A DNA stretch of 24,034 nucleotides, taken from contig JANODG010000148.1 of NCBI GenBank assembly GCA_031412575.1, positions 1-24,034 on the forward strand, written 5' to 3'. Source of the DNA: JAMLIO01 sp031412575. Lineage in GTDB: Bacteria > Bdellovibrionota > Bdellovibrionia > Bdellovibrionales > UBA1609. The first letter of the stretch is position 1. Each line of letters opens with the position of its first letter. A program made the translations under genes and the position numbers. Positions 15,567-23,159 of the stretch are shown here, one piece after another. The notes beneath the pieces are model-generated. The model did no database searches and was not told where the DNA came from. It worked only from the letters and a program-made list of their open reading frames with translations.

Positions 15567-17137
15567 TGCATGAACAAAAAAAATATAAATCAAAAAACTT
15601 TTTTGGACTCGGATTACTACTGCGAAGATCTGATTCCGGAAAATAGTTTTTTTAGAAGATTCAGAAATTTAATTAGTCCATTAATTACAGATGAGATGTT
15701 TCAAGACATTTATTGTGGAAGCAACGGAAGACCGCCAATATCTCCATCGCTTTTGGCAAAAGCGATGCTCTTGCAATACCACATGAATTTGTCAGATCGA
15801 GAATTAGAAAGAGCTTGTCAATTTGATTTAGAGGTAAAATTTGCTTTAGGTTTAAGAATCGACGAACGTGCCTTTGATCACTCATCATTAGGTGATTTTA
15901 GAACAAGGCTGTTAAAGTCTGGAAAAGAAAAAGAGATTTTTGACCAGATAGTTTCAAAACTTATTGAAAATAAGCTTATAGCAAAACATGAGATTCAAAG
16001 AATTGATGCAACCCATGTGATTGCAGATATTGCGATTCCGAACATGGTTGGAATGGTAAAGAAGGCAACCTTTGAGGTTTTAAAGAAGCTTAAGAGCAAT
16101 AACCCGGAAAGATTTCAAAAATTAGATTTAAAATTTAATGACGAAGATTACAGTTCAACAAGAATAAATGATGATGGACCTGGAAGATTTGATATTGAAA
16201 AAAGAGCTGAACGACTGGTTAGATATGTTAACGACGCAAAAGAACTTCTTGTATCAACAACAGATCTTGAAAGTAATTTATATTACAAAGAATCAATAAA
16301 TACTTTAAAAACTATCTTAAGAGAAAATATTGAAGCGGATAGTGCAAAAGAATTAGATTACAAAAAAAAGCCAATTAATAGAATAATTTCGCCAATAGAT
16401 ATTGATGCAAAAGCAGGCGCAAAAACTAAGTTTAAAAAGTTCTTCGGTTATAAAACTAATATTACCCAAGAAGTAAAAAATTATTTTATTACAAATGTAG
16501 ATGTAATGTCAGGCAATAGAAGAGATGGCGAGCAAACTATCGGTTTGCTAAAAGAACAAAAAGAAAAACATAATTTGGTTCCTGAAAAATTAATTGGTGA
16601 CACGGCTTATGGTGACGGTATTTGGAGGAAACAAGCTAAAGATTTGGGAGTTGAAATCATATCTCCATTTAGACAAAAAAATCCAAACACATTGGCAGTT
16701 TTTCCAAAGGCAGATTTTAAAATTAATAGACAAGATAATACGCTAACTTGTCCAAAAGGCGTTGTAGCTGACCCACACTATTACGACAGTCAAAAACAAA
16801 GTTTAAGTTATCACTTTCCGATGACCTCATGTAAAGTTTGTGAACTAAAACCTAAATGTACCAATGCTAAAGAAGGTAGAAGAACGGTTAAGATTTTCGA
16901 CTGGCAAGAGCAGACCAACCAGTCCGAAATTTATAATAGAACCGATTATTTTAAAAAAGATATGAAGTTAAGACAGCCCATCGAAGGAAAGTTTTCAGAG
17001 ATGAAGCGTTTTCATGGATTAACAAGGACTCGATTTAGAGGTCTTAAGAAAGTAAGGCTTCAGTGTATTTTTACGGCATCAATGGTTAATATTAAAAGAT
17101 GGATTAAGTTAGAATATGCAGCAGTGTAGTTGTTGTA
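15491..17137 (+). mobile_element. IS1182-family insertion sequence (ends tentative)
   Basis: An intact transposase gene sits between the Rhs tip/immunity region and a displaced Rhs tip. The boundaries come from the imperfect inverted match between 15491-15504 and 17124-17137, which gives about 1.65 kb, normal for the family. No target duplication is visible next to these ends, so the true ends may differ by tens of bases. Confidence 0.5.
15570..17129 (+). CDS. IS1182-family DDE transposase
   Basis: Complete 519-residue transposase. The N-terminal half has the InsH/DUF772-type domain GRPPISPSLLAKAMLLQYHMNLSDREL (about 53-79) and LGDFRTRL (107-114). The DDE triad can be placed as Asp146 (IDATHV), Asp344 (IGDTAYGDG) and Glu472 (EGKFSEMKRFHG), with the C-terminal RFRGLKKVRLQCIFTASMVNIKR segment of the family. 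A cysteine set, C394, C421, C424 and C430, forms a probable zinc-binding insert before the last catalytic residue. No frameshift or internal stop is present, so it may still be active. It separates the first Rhs tip from the second. Confidence 0.93.
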   Translation: MNKKNINQKTFLDSDYYCEDLIPENSFFRRFRNLISPLITDEMFQDIYCGSNGRPPISPSLLAKAMLLQYHMNLSDRELERACQFDLEVKFALGLRIDERAFDHSSLGDFRTRLLKSGKEKEIFDQIVSKLIENKLIAKHEIQRIDATHVIADIAIPNMVGMVKKATFEVLKKLKSNNPERFQKLDLKFNDEDYSSTRINDDGPGRFDIEKRAERLVRYVNDAKELLVSTTDLESNLYYKESINTLKTILRENIEADSAKELDYKKKPINRIISPIDIDAKAGAKTKFKKFFGYKTNITQEVKNYFITNVDVMSGNRRDGEQTIGLLKEQKEKHNLVPEKLIGDTAYGDGIWRKQAKDLGVEIISPFRQKNPNTLAVFPKADFKINRQDNTLTCPKGVVADPHYYDSQKQSLSYHFPMTSCKVCELKPKCTNAKEGRRTVKIFDWQEQTNQSEIYNRTDYFKKDMKLRQPIEGKFSEMKRFHGLTRTRFRGLKKVRLQCIFTASMVNIKRWIKLEYAAV

Positions 17138-17158
17138 ATGACAAAGAAGTAATTTTAA

Positions 17159-17239
17159 AAAAATGAACTTAAAACAAAATGGGAGAATATAAAAACTTCG
17201 GAGCTAAATAAGAAAATAATTTTAGAAAATCAAAAATTC
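17159..17239 (+). pseudogene. Possible remnant reading frame after the IS
   Basis: A 26-codon open stretch (KNELKTKWENIKTSELNKKI..., stop TGA 17237-17239) with coding-like composition and no start of its own. It may be the 3' end of the immunity gene split by the IS, but nothing proves the join. Confidence 0.2.
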
Positions 17240-17271
17240 TGATCAAGTTTTTCAGAAAAAATAAAAATTTA

Positions 17272-17352
17272 ATGAAAAATTATCTAAAATCTTTTTTATA
17301 CTTAAGTTTTCAGACAGCATCATGTGCTTCAGGACCCTGTGAACTTTGTTGA
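17272..17352 (+). other. Short exported-leader-like ORF running into the displaced Rhs tip
   Basis: ATG 17272 opens 26 codons beginning MKNYLKSFLYLSFQTASC, which resembles a lipoprotein signal. It then overlaps the Rhs tip frame out of register and stops at 17350-17352. It may be a captured leader broken by a frameshift, or chance. Confidence 0.25.
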
Positions 17353-17572
17353 CCCCTCTGGTTTAAAATCAACGGGACCAGTAAAAGTTATTGCTGGTGT
17401 GGGTGTTGCGGTTATAGTTGGAAGTGGTGGTTTAGGCACAGCAGTCGGTGGGGCTGCGTTAGTATGTGTCGGAACTACATTAGCTATGGATGGAATAATT
17501 GAAACTGGTATGGAAAAAGTAAATGATCCAAAAATAAATCTTCAAGACGCATTCAAGGTAGATCAGCCATGA
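17324..17572 (+). CDS. Displaced (orphan) Rhs C-terminal tip
   Basis: The frame opens at about 17306 and has a GTG at 17324, giving LQDPVNFVDPSGL, the boundary motif that ends Rhs cores, with no core before it. The 68 residues after it are a different tip from the main protein's: a glycine-spaced hydrophobic stretch, GPVKVIAGVGVAVIVGSGGL, followed by GTAVGGAALVCVGTTLA, then a polar end (DPKINLQDAFKVDQP). The glycine-zipper look suggests a membrane-inserting or pore-forming tip; this is inference. There is no clear ribosome binding site or signal peptide in frame, so it is probably a silent cassette that can recombine onto the main rhs gene. It overlaps the next gene by 4 bases. Confidence 0.65.
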   Translation: MLQDPVNFVDPSGLKSTGPVKVIAGVGVAVIVGSGGLGTAVGGAALVCVGTTLAMDGIIETGMEKVNDPKINLQDAFKVDQP

Positions 17573-17991
17573 TGATGAATAATTTTTTAAATTTCATAAT
17601 CCTTACTATTGTTAATGGGTTCGTTTGCGCTGGCGTATATCTGTTTTACGCCAGATACGTTTTGAGTAAAAAAAATAATGAAAAATATATTTTTTTAATT
17701 ATTTCTTTTTTATTAATTTTATTTCAGATGTTTCTCTTTTCTAAAGAGAAACAAATATTCGAGTCTAATAAATTTACATATGGTTTTCAGAATTCATTAT
17801 ATTTCAAAGAAATTGCATTATCATTTTCTATTTTTGGGTTGTTATTTTTTGTCAATATATTTATAAATTTATTAATGACTAAAGACAGTCAATTAAAGGA
17901 TAAAAATATAAAATTTTTTATAAAAGTTTATTTATATAGTTTTATAATTGGTATTTTTGTTAATACTTTATTTCTACATAATTTTAAGTAG
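17569..17991 (+). CDS. Multi-span membrane protein, candidate immunity to the displaced Rhs tip
   Basis: A 140-residue, very hydrophobic protein with about four membrane segments: FLNFIILTIVNGFVCAGVYLF (near 6-26), FLIISFLLILFQMFLF (42-57), IALSFSIFGLLFFVNIFINLL (about 82-102) and VYLYSFIIGIFVNTLFL (119-135). Its ATG (17569) overlaps the tip stop as ATGA, and further in-frame ATGs follow at 17572 and 17575. The overlap with an Rhs tip and the membrane location fit an immunity protein guarding the inner membrane. I know no matching family. Base composition is even more AT-rich than the surroundings, which hints at transfer. Confidence 0.6.
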   Translation: MMMNNFLNFIILTIVNGFVCAGVYLFYARYVLSKKNNEKYIFLIISFLLILFQMFLFSKEKQIFESNKFTYGFQNSLYFKEIALSFSIFGLLFFVNIFINLLMTKDSQLKDKNIKFFIKVYLYSFIIGIFVNTLFLHNFK

Positions 17992-18027
17992 ATATAAATA
18001 AGAAACAAACCTACTTTTTGGATTCCT

Positions 18028-18147
18028 ATGCTGATTGATTTGGAAGCAGGAAATACAAATACCAACACGCCTGCTTACAGGTTTAAATTATTTTCGAGGA
18101 AAATAGAATTTTTTAAGCCAGTCTTTTATGGCCGGCTTAAAATATAA
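18028..18147 (+). other. Junction region with a 39-codon open frame
   Basis: An ORF beginning MLIDLEAGNTNTNTPAYRF reads through the right direct repeat in a different frame from the OmpA-like protein. It lacks a ribosome binding site and is probably not translated. The region between the immunity-like gene and the repeat is otherwise featureless. Confidence 0.15.
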
Positions 18148-18150
18148 TTT
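18110..18150 (+). repeat. 41 bp direct repeat, right copy (OmpA-like 3' end remnant)
   Basis: Identical to 11455-11495. Beyond the repeat the next base differs (C for T), but this only changes the Phe codon TTT to TTC, and TAA (18152-18154) follows as in the left copy. So the right copy still spells the OmpA-like C-terminus and its stop. It is preceded by an in-frame TAG, so no gene remains. It abuts the end of the minus-strand gene. Confidence 0.85.
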
Positions 18151-18155
18151 CTAAA

Positions 18156-18740
18156 TTATTGTCTATATGCTTTCTTTGTGAGTTTAACTTCAATTTGATT
18201 TAAATCATTTCTGGAAGCCATAATACCTGTTGGACTTGGGATGTAACCCTCACCAAAGCACGTATCGTAACTTAAAAAGGTATCGTACGAAAGTGTCACA
18301 AGTTTTTGGCGTCCCTTAAGAGTGCTGGCAACAAAACTAAGACTGACCCCGTAACCTTCGTTGTTTACAGATATCGAAGAAGTGCTAAAGGAATCCAGAG
18401 CTAGTGCGTTCTTCTCTAAATAGCGAAAAAAAGTCTTTGCGATGGCTTCTGCTGACACTTCAAAGTGAGTGTCACCTAATTGATCTAATCCTGGAATGGA
18501 ACCGTAAGATTTTACAGCTTCTGCCATCGGCACTAAGTTGTAATTCCCGCTTTCATAGTCATCGTCCCCGTAAATCATTTCAATGACACTTGTCTGAACC
18601 TGCAATACAGCCATGGCTTCCGAGTAGCCCATTTCATATGCTACGGTCAGACAGATGGCTTCAGGGACTGTATCTTGGCTTTGTGCTACCGGCAGAAAAC
18701 TTGTCAAACCCATAAGGGCTAATAATAAATGCTTTTTCAT
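18156..18740 (-). CDS. Secreted protein of unknown function
   Basis: A 194-residue protein with a clear signal peptide (MKKHLLLALMGLTSFLPVAQSQ, cleavage after about residue 20-22), so periplasmic or secreted. The mature part has two cysteines, Cys30 (AICLTVAYEMGYSEAM) and one in YDTCFGEGY, which could form a disulphide, and a C-terminal half with beta-like alternation. I do not recognise a family. The ribosome binding site AAGGAG lies 6 bases before the ATG. It is divergent from the protease operon, and its stop lies just outside the right direct repeat. Confidence 0.75.
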   Translation of the reverse strand: MKKHLLLALMGLTSFLPVAQSQDTVPEAICLTVAYEMGYSEAMAVLQVQTSVIEMIYGDDDYESGNYNLVPMAEAVKSYGSIPGLDQLGDTHFEVSAEAIAKTFFRYLEKNALALDSFSTSSISVNNEGYGVSLSFVASTLKGRQKLVTLSYDTFLSYDTCFGEGYIPSPTGIMASRNDLNQIEVKLTKKAYRQ

Positions 18741-18850
18741 AAAATCTCCTTTTTATAAATAAAAACCAGTTATTGGTTATCTTCTATTTGGATATGGGTT
18801 TGTCAGATAAAGTTTAAGTGAGGATCGGTTAGCAAAGTAAACTTTACATC

Positions 18851-18867
18851 CGTCAAATTTTTTGACG
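18851..18867. promoter_or_regulatory. Palindrome between divergent genes
   Basis: CGTCAAATTTTTTGACG is a perfect inverted repeat (7 bp arms, 3-base centre). Each arm presents a TTGACG, a good -35 hexamer, pointing in opposite directions. A second perfect palindrome, GTAAACTTTAC (about 18836-18846), lies beside it. Together they suggest shared control of the minus-strand secreted protein and the protease operon. Confidence 0.4.
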
Positions 18868-18935
18868 ACAAAGACTTTTTACATTCCTGGACCAATTCAT
18901 TTAGCAGTCGCCTTTAAGAATGATACGTATTTGGA

Positions 18936-20765
18936 ATGAAAAAATGCGTTTTAAAATTTAAGGTTTTCATAGGTATTTGCTTTGTTCTATCAACGGGTCC
19001 AGTCGCTTTAGCACAGACGGGTATTGTCAAAGTTCAGACCCAATATCAAGACGTTGCTAATCCCAGTTCATCAGTCACTTACCAAGGCCGTGGATTTATC
19101 GTGGAATATCCCATTCGCTCCCACGTCACCAACAAAACTGTGAATTTAAAATTAGTTTTAACTGCAGCACATTTAGTTTTCGGTGGGATTTATACCGAAC
19201 GGTTGGATAACTTTAAAATCTTTAACCCCAGCAATGAAAATCAAATTTATGCGATGGGGATGATTTCAGACGTGGTTCATGATTCGGCTTCTGTCGTTGT
19301 TTGCACTAAAGACACTGTGGACTTTTTTAATGCTGAATTTGCGGCGCATGATATTGATTTAAGTAATGTTACGAACGCCCTTAACGGACAGTTGTTTTCT
19401 GAAGGTGGGGGCTGCGCCGCAAGCACCGAGCAAGGGCAAATTTTAGACGACATAGAGCCTTTCGCAAAATACGTGGGCCCCGAACTAGTTTTTGACTCTG
19501 CCCAAGGTGGTTTTAAAGTTTCCTCTGATGTGAGTGAGGGTTTGCAACCTGCTGCAAAAATCATAGTGAATGAAAGTATAAACACGAACTTTATAAGTGC
19601 AGGTCAAACTTACGCCGTACCCTACATCCCTCAAAATTCAACTGAACCGACGGATCTCTATCAGGTTGAAGAATTAAAAAATAACCTGCAGTCTTATGTG
19701 CAAGAATACTATTCGCTCTCTGAAGTTCCTGGCGAATATAGCATTCCGCTAAGTCTAGACAGTGGTTATAGCGGTTCGCCGGTGATGACTTATGATCAAA
19801 GTTTAGATCAATTAGTTGTATCTGGCATTTACAAATCTTCTACACAGTCTGACAGCACGGACGCTTATGCGAATTTTGGGTGGGCCAGTCCTGTAGAGCT
19901 TAGCCAGGGGTTATTAAATACTTTCCTAGGCCAATACACACAAACTTTACACCGATGGCACACATTTCCACAGGTCTATCTTTACTTAAACGATGGTCAA
20001 CTGATTCGTGAAATGGCTTATACTGAATTTATTTTATTTGAAGATCAAGCCCCAGCCGTAGAAACGGAACCTACCTTAGATGCAGCTTCCGAATGGATCA
20101 GATCAGATACGGGTACGCAGTTGTGGGCCAGATCAGACACAGGAAGTGCGTATTCTGTCAATCCCAAAAAATCGAAATCTTTAGTCATAAAATTTCGTCA
20201 AACTTTAGAAGAAGAGCTCATGCTTTTTGCGACATTGGATGTGGATGGTCAAACACTCATTTTACCGCCGGTGATTGAATCACTTCAATTAACTTCTAAG
20301 TTCAACTGCCAATCGTGTGTGAATCTACAAAGTTATGATTTAAGTAAAGTGGCGTTTTACACCTATGCACACACGAATGGTTTTAAAGATATTCTAAAAG
20401 AGAATCTTCGTGATGGCTCAGCGAAGATATATTCTAATATCAGCCAAGTCCCGTCCTTGGGACAAATCGAAGTTCAGTACATAGATGAAGCTGACAAACT
20501 GAAAGTTCAAATTAAGTGGTCTTCCGACACCATTGAATTTTACATTTTGCCTAATAACAATTTTTTATTTTTAGGATTTAATGGCCAGTGGCAGGAATCA
20601 GGCTATGTTTCTGTTTTAGAAACACAAACACTTTCTGGGGATTTGGCTATTTTGGAATTAGCTGGAATTTTATATTTTAATTCTGAATTACAAAATGCCA
20701 ATTCATTTCGATTAAAACTGATAAATCAAAACACACAACTTTTTGAACTTAAGGAGCCGAAATGA
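18936..20765 (+). CDS. Secreted trypsin-like serine protease with long C-terminal region
   Basis: A 609-residue exported protein with signal peptide MKKCVLKFKVFIGICFVLSTGPVALA. The N-terminal 330 residues look like a chymotrypsin-fold protease: GRGFIVEY (51-58), LTAAHLV (75-81, His79), VHDSASVVV (114-122, Asp116) and DSGYSGSPV (275-283, Ser279 in a variant of GDSGGP), then VSGIYKS and a WASP segment. Large insertions separate the triad residues. The C-terminal 270 residues match nothing I know; they contain a short duplication (WIRSDTG/WARSDTG, about 386-400) and a CQSC pair. The product may act on prey or envelope proteins. The stop overlaps the next start (ATGA), so the pair is co-translated. 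Confidence 0.8.
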   Translation: MKKCVLKFKVFIGICFVLSTGPVALAQTGIVKVQTQYQDVANPSSSVTYQGRGFIVEYPIRSHVTNKTVNLKLVLTAAHLVFGGIYTERLDNFKIFNPSNENQIYAMGMISDVVHDSASVVVCTKDTVDFFNAEFAAHDIDLSNVTNALNGQLFSEGGGCAASTEQGQILDDIEPFAKYVGPELVFDSAQGGFKVSSDVSEGLQPAAKIIVNESINTNFISAGQTYAVPYIPQNSTEPTDLYQVEELKNNLQSYVQEYYSLSEVPGEYSIPLSLDSGYSGSPVMTYDQSLDQLVVSGIYKSSTQSDSTDAYANFGWASPVELSQGLLNTFLGQYTQTLHRWHTFPQVYLYLNDGQLIREMAYTEFILFEDQAPAVETEPTLDAASEWIRSDTGTQLWARSDTGSAYSVNPKKSKSLVIKFRQTLEEELMLFATLDVDGQTLILPPVIESLQLTSKFNCQSCVNLQSYDLSKVAFYTYAHTNGFKDILKENLRDGSAKIYSNISQVPSLGQIEVQYIDEADKLKVQIKWSSDTIEFYILPNNNFLFLGFNGQWQESGYVSVLETQTLSGDLAILELAGILYFNSELQNANSFRLKLINQNTQLFELKEPK

Positions 20766-21811
20766 TCGAGCTCTTAAAAAAAATTGTCGAGTCTTCGTCT
20801 TCAGAACTTAGCGCAATCGACACTCCATCGAATGAATTTTTAAGTCATTTTAAAAACGCTAGAAGATCTTATTTTTTAAATGACATTGACGGACTTTATT
20901 TATCCTATAATTACTTCGAGGCCGAAAATTTACAATTAAAGTATTCGCTATTATGTCGTGAAATTATAAAAATAAGGATCTTAATCCGCGAGAAAAATAA
21001 AGAGATCAATGACTTCAAGGATTTAAGTTTCTCGGACAATTTTATAAACAAAAACTTAGACCTTATTGAAAAAACACTTTTAGTCGAGCTTCTTGCCGTC
21101 GAAGCCATTTTAAGTGATTTAAATGGAAATGCAGATTTAAGTTATCAAAAAAATATAAGCGCAAGTCAGTTAGCTAACGAACTTGGAATGAAAAAGAAAT
21201 CCTGCACCTTAAAATATAACGCGATTGTAGCTTTAAACCATAAATCTTCCTCGTCCCTTCGTATTTGCAATTTAGTGGATACCATCCAAATGGCTAAAGA
21301 TTGCGAAGATCACAACACAGAAATCGCAGCTCTTTCTAGTCTGGCTCATGAATACGAACAACTAGGCTGTATAGAGCTTGCCCATGAAGAGGCTATAAAA
21401 GCCATTGAACTAGCAAAGAAGCATTGTTTTGGGTCATTTAATTTTTGTTCCGTTTTACTTATAGGAATAAAACTATCCATCCAGGCTAAAAATATAAATC
21501 TGGCAAATGAACACTTAAAGCTTGTCGAAACTTTTAATTTCGAAGAATTAAAAGATAAAATTACTGAATTAAAACAAATGATAAATTCATCAGAGCCCCA
21601 AAATAGCCTGTCAGGTGACGAGCAAAAAATTATTCAATTATTAACAGCAAGTCCTAAAGATAAACAGTTTCTAATTCACAGCCTTTACGGAAATGGTGAT
21701 TCAGAAAGTTTGGATAACCGCTTAAAGCAATTACTTTTAAGACTAAGAAAAAAAAGAAAAAATCTTATTAGCTACAACAAAAAAAACTGCGTCTATTCGT
21801 TAAATTACTGA
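20762..21811 (+). CDS. Cytoplasmic TPR-like protein with C-terminal winged-helix domain
   Basis: A 349-residue protein without a signal peptide. The middle is helical and TPR-like (around AALSSLAHEYEQLGCIELAHEEAIKAIELA, about 185-220). The last 68 residues (about 282-349) look like a winged helix of the OmpR/transcriptional-regulator C-terminal type: SGDEQKIIQLL, FLIHSLYG, SLDNRLKQLLLRLRKKRKNLI and a final beta-wing YNKKNCVYSLNY. The basic recognition-helix region supports DNA binding. Being translationally coupled to the secreted protease, it is a candidate regulator of that operon. Similarity is by pattern only. Confidence 0.65.
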   Translation: MIELLKKIVESSSSELSAIDTPSNEFLSHFKNARRSYFLNDIDGLYLSYNYFEAENLQLKYSLLCREIIKIRILIREKNKEINDFKDLSFSDNFINKNLDLIEKTLLVELLAVEAILSDLNGNADLSYQKNISASQLANELGMKKKSCTLKYNAIVALNHKSSSSLRICNLVDTIQMAKDCEDHNTEIAALSSLAHEYEQLGCIELAHEEAIKAIELAKKHCFGSFNFCSVLLIGIKLSIQAKNINLANEHLKLVETFNFEELKDKITELKQMINSSEPQNSLSGDEQKIIQLLTASPKDKQFLIHSLYGNGDSESLDNRLKQLLLRLRKKRKNLISYNKKNCVYSLNY

Positions 21812-21859
21812 TTGATCCTAAGGTTTCATTTTTAAAGCATTCTATGCTAAGCTTTTTAA

Positions 21860-22363
21860 ATGAATTTTAAGGTTTCAAATAAAATCACTCCTATAATTTC
21901 GTTAATTGTTTTTCTGCTCTTAGCGTTTGTCAGAAATCACGATGCATCTGCTGAAATAGTATTCAGACCCTCAGTGCTAATAGGCGTGGGTCAATATGAA
22001 GACAACAACTACACCGAAGTGCATTTAGGTGGTGCTCTCCATTTTGTGCAAGCGCCACTAGTTTTACAATTGCATGGTTTTCGCCGAGTTTTTGAAAACG
22101 TTGATGACTTCTACGGACTAGATTTAGATTTAAAGCTTAAGCGTCAATTTCAAATTTCTAGTCAGTACTTAATTGGAACGTATTTAGGACCGGGTTACCG
22201 CTTTGTAAGTAATGATCTTGATGCACCCACTTTAGATTTTTCTATCGTTTTGTCCAAAGCACGCTCATTTAGTCTTCATTTAGGTTATAAAATTATAATG
22301 CTCGATTGGGCGAGTGCTGATCTTAAAAATGATAACTTTATTTATTTAGGCTTTCAGCTTTAA
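21860..22363 (+). CDS. Small outer-membrane beta-barrel protein, function unknown
   Basis: A 167-residue protein with a long signal peptide ending near DASA (about residue 31). The mature 136 residues alternate polar and hydrophobic residues in strands (VFRPSVLIGVGQY, TEVHLGGALHFV, LVLQLHGFRRVF, YLIGTYLGPGYRFV, SFSLHLGYKIIML, FIYLGFQL), consistent with an 8-strand barrel of the OmpW/OmpX size class. It ends in Leu rather than Phe. It lies 48 bp after the TPR/winged-helix gene and may be read with it. Confidence 0.7.
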   Translation: MNFKVSNKITPIISLIVFLLLAFVRNHDASAEIVFRPSVLIGVGQYEDNNYTEVHLGGALHFVQAPLVLQLHGFRRVFENVDDFYGLDLDLKLKRQFQISSQYLIGTYLGPGYRFVSNDLDAPTLDFSIVLSKARSFSLHLGYKIIMLDWASADLKNDNFIYLGFQL

Positions 22364-22457
22364 AATTGGTTCCTATTCAATTAGTCTGGCACATGACGTT
22401 TTATGCGTATTGGCCTAAGCGTAAAAGAGCTAATGTACATTGAACTTATGTCAAAAT

Positions 22458-22502
22458 AACCTTAATCAATTTAACCTTAACAAATTTAGCTTCAACAAAT
22501 TA
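22458..22502 (+). repeat. Three tandem 15 bp repeats upstream of the flavoprotein gene
   Basis: AACCTTAATCAATTT (22458-22472), AACCTTAACAAATTT (22473-22487) and AGCTTCAACAAATTA (22488-22502), with a decayed fourth unit after them. They end about 38 bp before the ATG. Confidence 0.5.
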
Positions 22503-22540
22503 AACTTAAATTTTAACTTAGATTTTAAATTAGGAATTAT

Positions 22541-23092
22541 ATGATACACATTATTGTCGGAACCAACAGAGTAAATTCAAATTCTTTAAAAGTGGCAAAG
22601 ATCGCCCAGAAAAGATTTAGTGCTTTAAAAGTTGAAACTGAACTTGTGGAACTTGAAAAGTTACCACTTTCGGAACTTAATGGATCACTTTACGGGGCTA
22701 CCGACAAGATGCCCGACGCGATTTCGAAAGTGATAAAGTCTTTAAATGACAGCGATGGATTTTATATCGTTTGTCCAGAATACAACGGTTCAATGCCTGG
22801 TATTTTAAAATATTTTATAGATTTTTGGGAATACCCAAAAACTTTTGAAAACCGTCCAGTGGCTTTTGTAGGCTTGGGTGGAAAGTTTGGTGGTCTGCGT
22901 CCAGTCGAGCATTTACAGCAAGTCTTTGGTTACAGAAACGCCTATATCTTCCCCGAAAGAATCTTTATGACCAATGTGTGGAACGGACTAGGTCCAGATG
23001 GACTTTTAGACGAGACTTTAGATAAACTTTGGTTAAAGCAAATCGAAAGATTCTCTAAATTTACAGCTGTTAGAAAACTTGTTGATCTGTAA
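22541..23092 (+). CDS. NADPH-dependent FMN reductase family flavoprotein
   Basis: A 183-residue flavodoxin-like oxidoreductase. Residues GTNRVNSNSLKVA (7-19) form the phosphate loop for FMN, and CPEYNGSMPGILKYFIDF (about 78-95) is the flavin-ring signature of the NADPH:FMN reductase/azoreductase group. FVGLGGKFGG (about 109-118) fits the third flavin loop. Such enzymes reduce quinones, azo compounds or chromate, or supply reduced FMN; the substrate here is unknown. AGGAA lies close before the ATG. The nearest neighbour is an unrelated oxidoreductase 67 bp downstream. Confidence 0.9.
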   Translation: MIHIIVGTNRVNSNSLKVAKIAQKRFSALKVETELVELEKLPLSELNGSLYGATDKMPDAISKVIKSLNDSDGFYIVCPEYNGSMPGILKYFIDFWEYPKTFENRPVAFVGLGGKFGGLRPVEHLQQVFGYRNAYIFPERIFMTNVWNGLGPDGLLDETLDKLWLKQIERFSKFTAVRKLVDL

Positions 23093-23159
23093 GGACTTAA
23101 ATTTTTTTTAGTAAAAAGTTTATGTGTCGGCTTTAAATATAAAACGAAGGATTGGACGG

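Noticed and set aside
18028..18147. 39-codon ORF as a real gene
   Set aside because: No ribosome binding site, and its 3' half is the right direct repeat read in a non-native frame.
19277..19585. 102-codon minus-strand ORF opposite the protease
   Set aside because: It lies over the continuous frame of the trypsin-like gene; no promoter, ribosome binding site or family resemblance.
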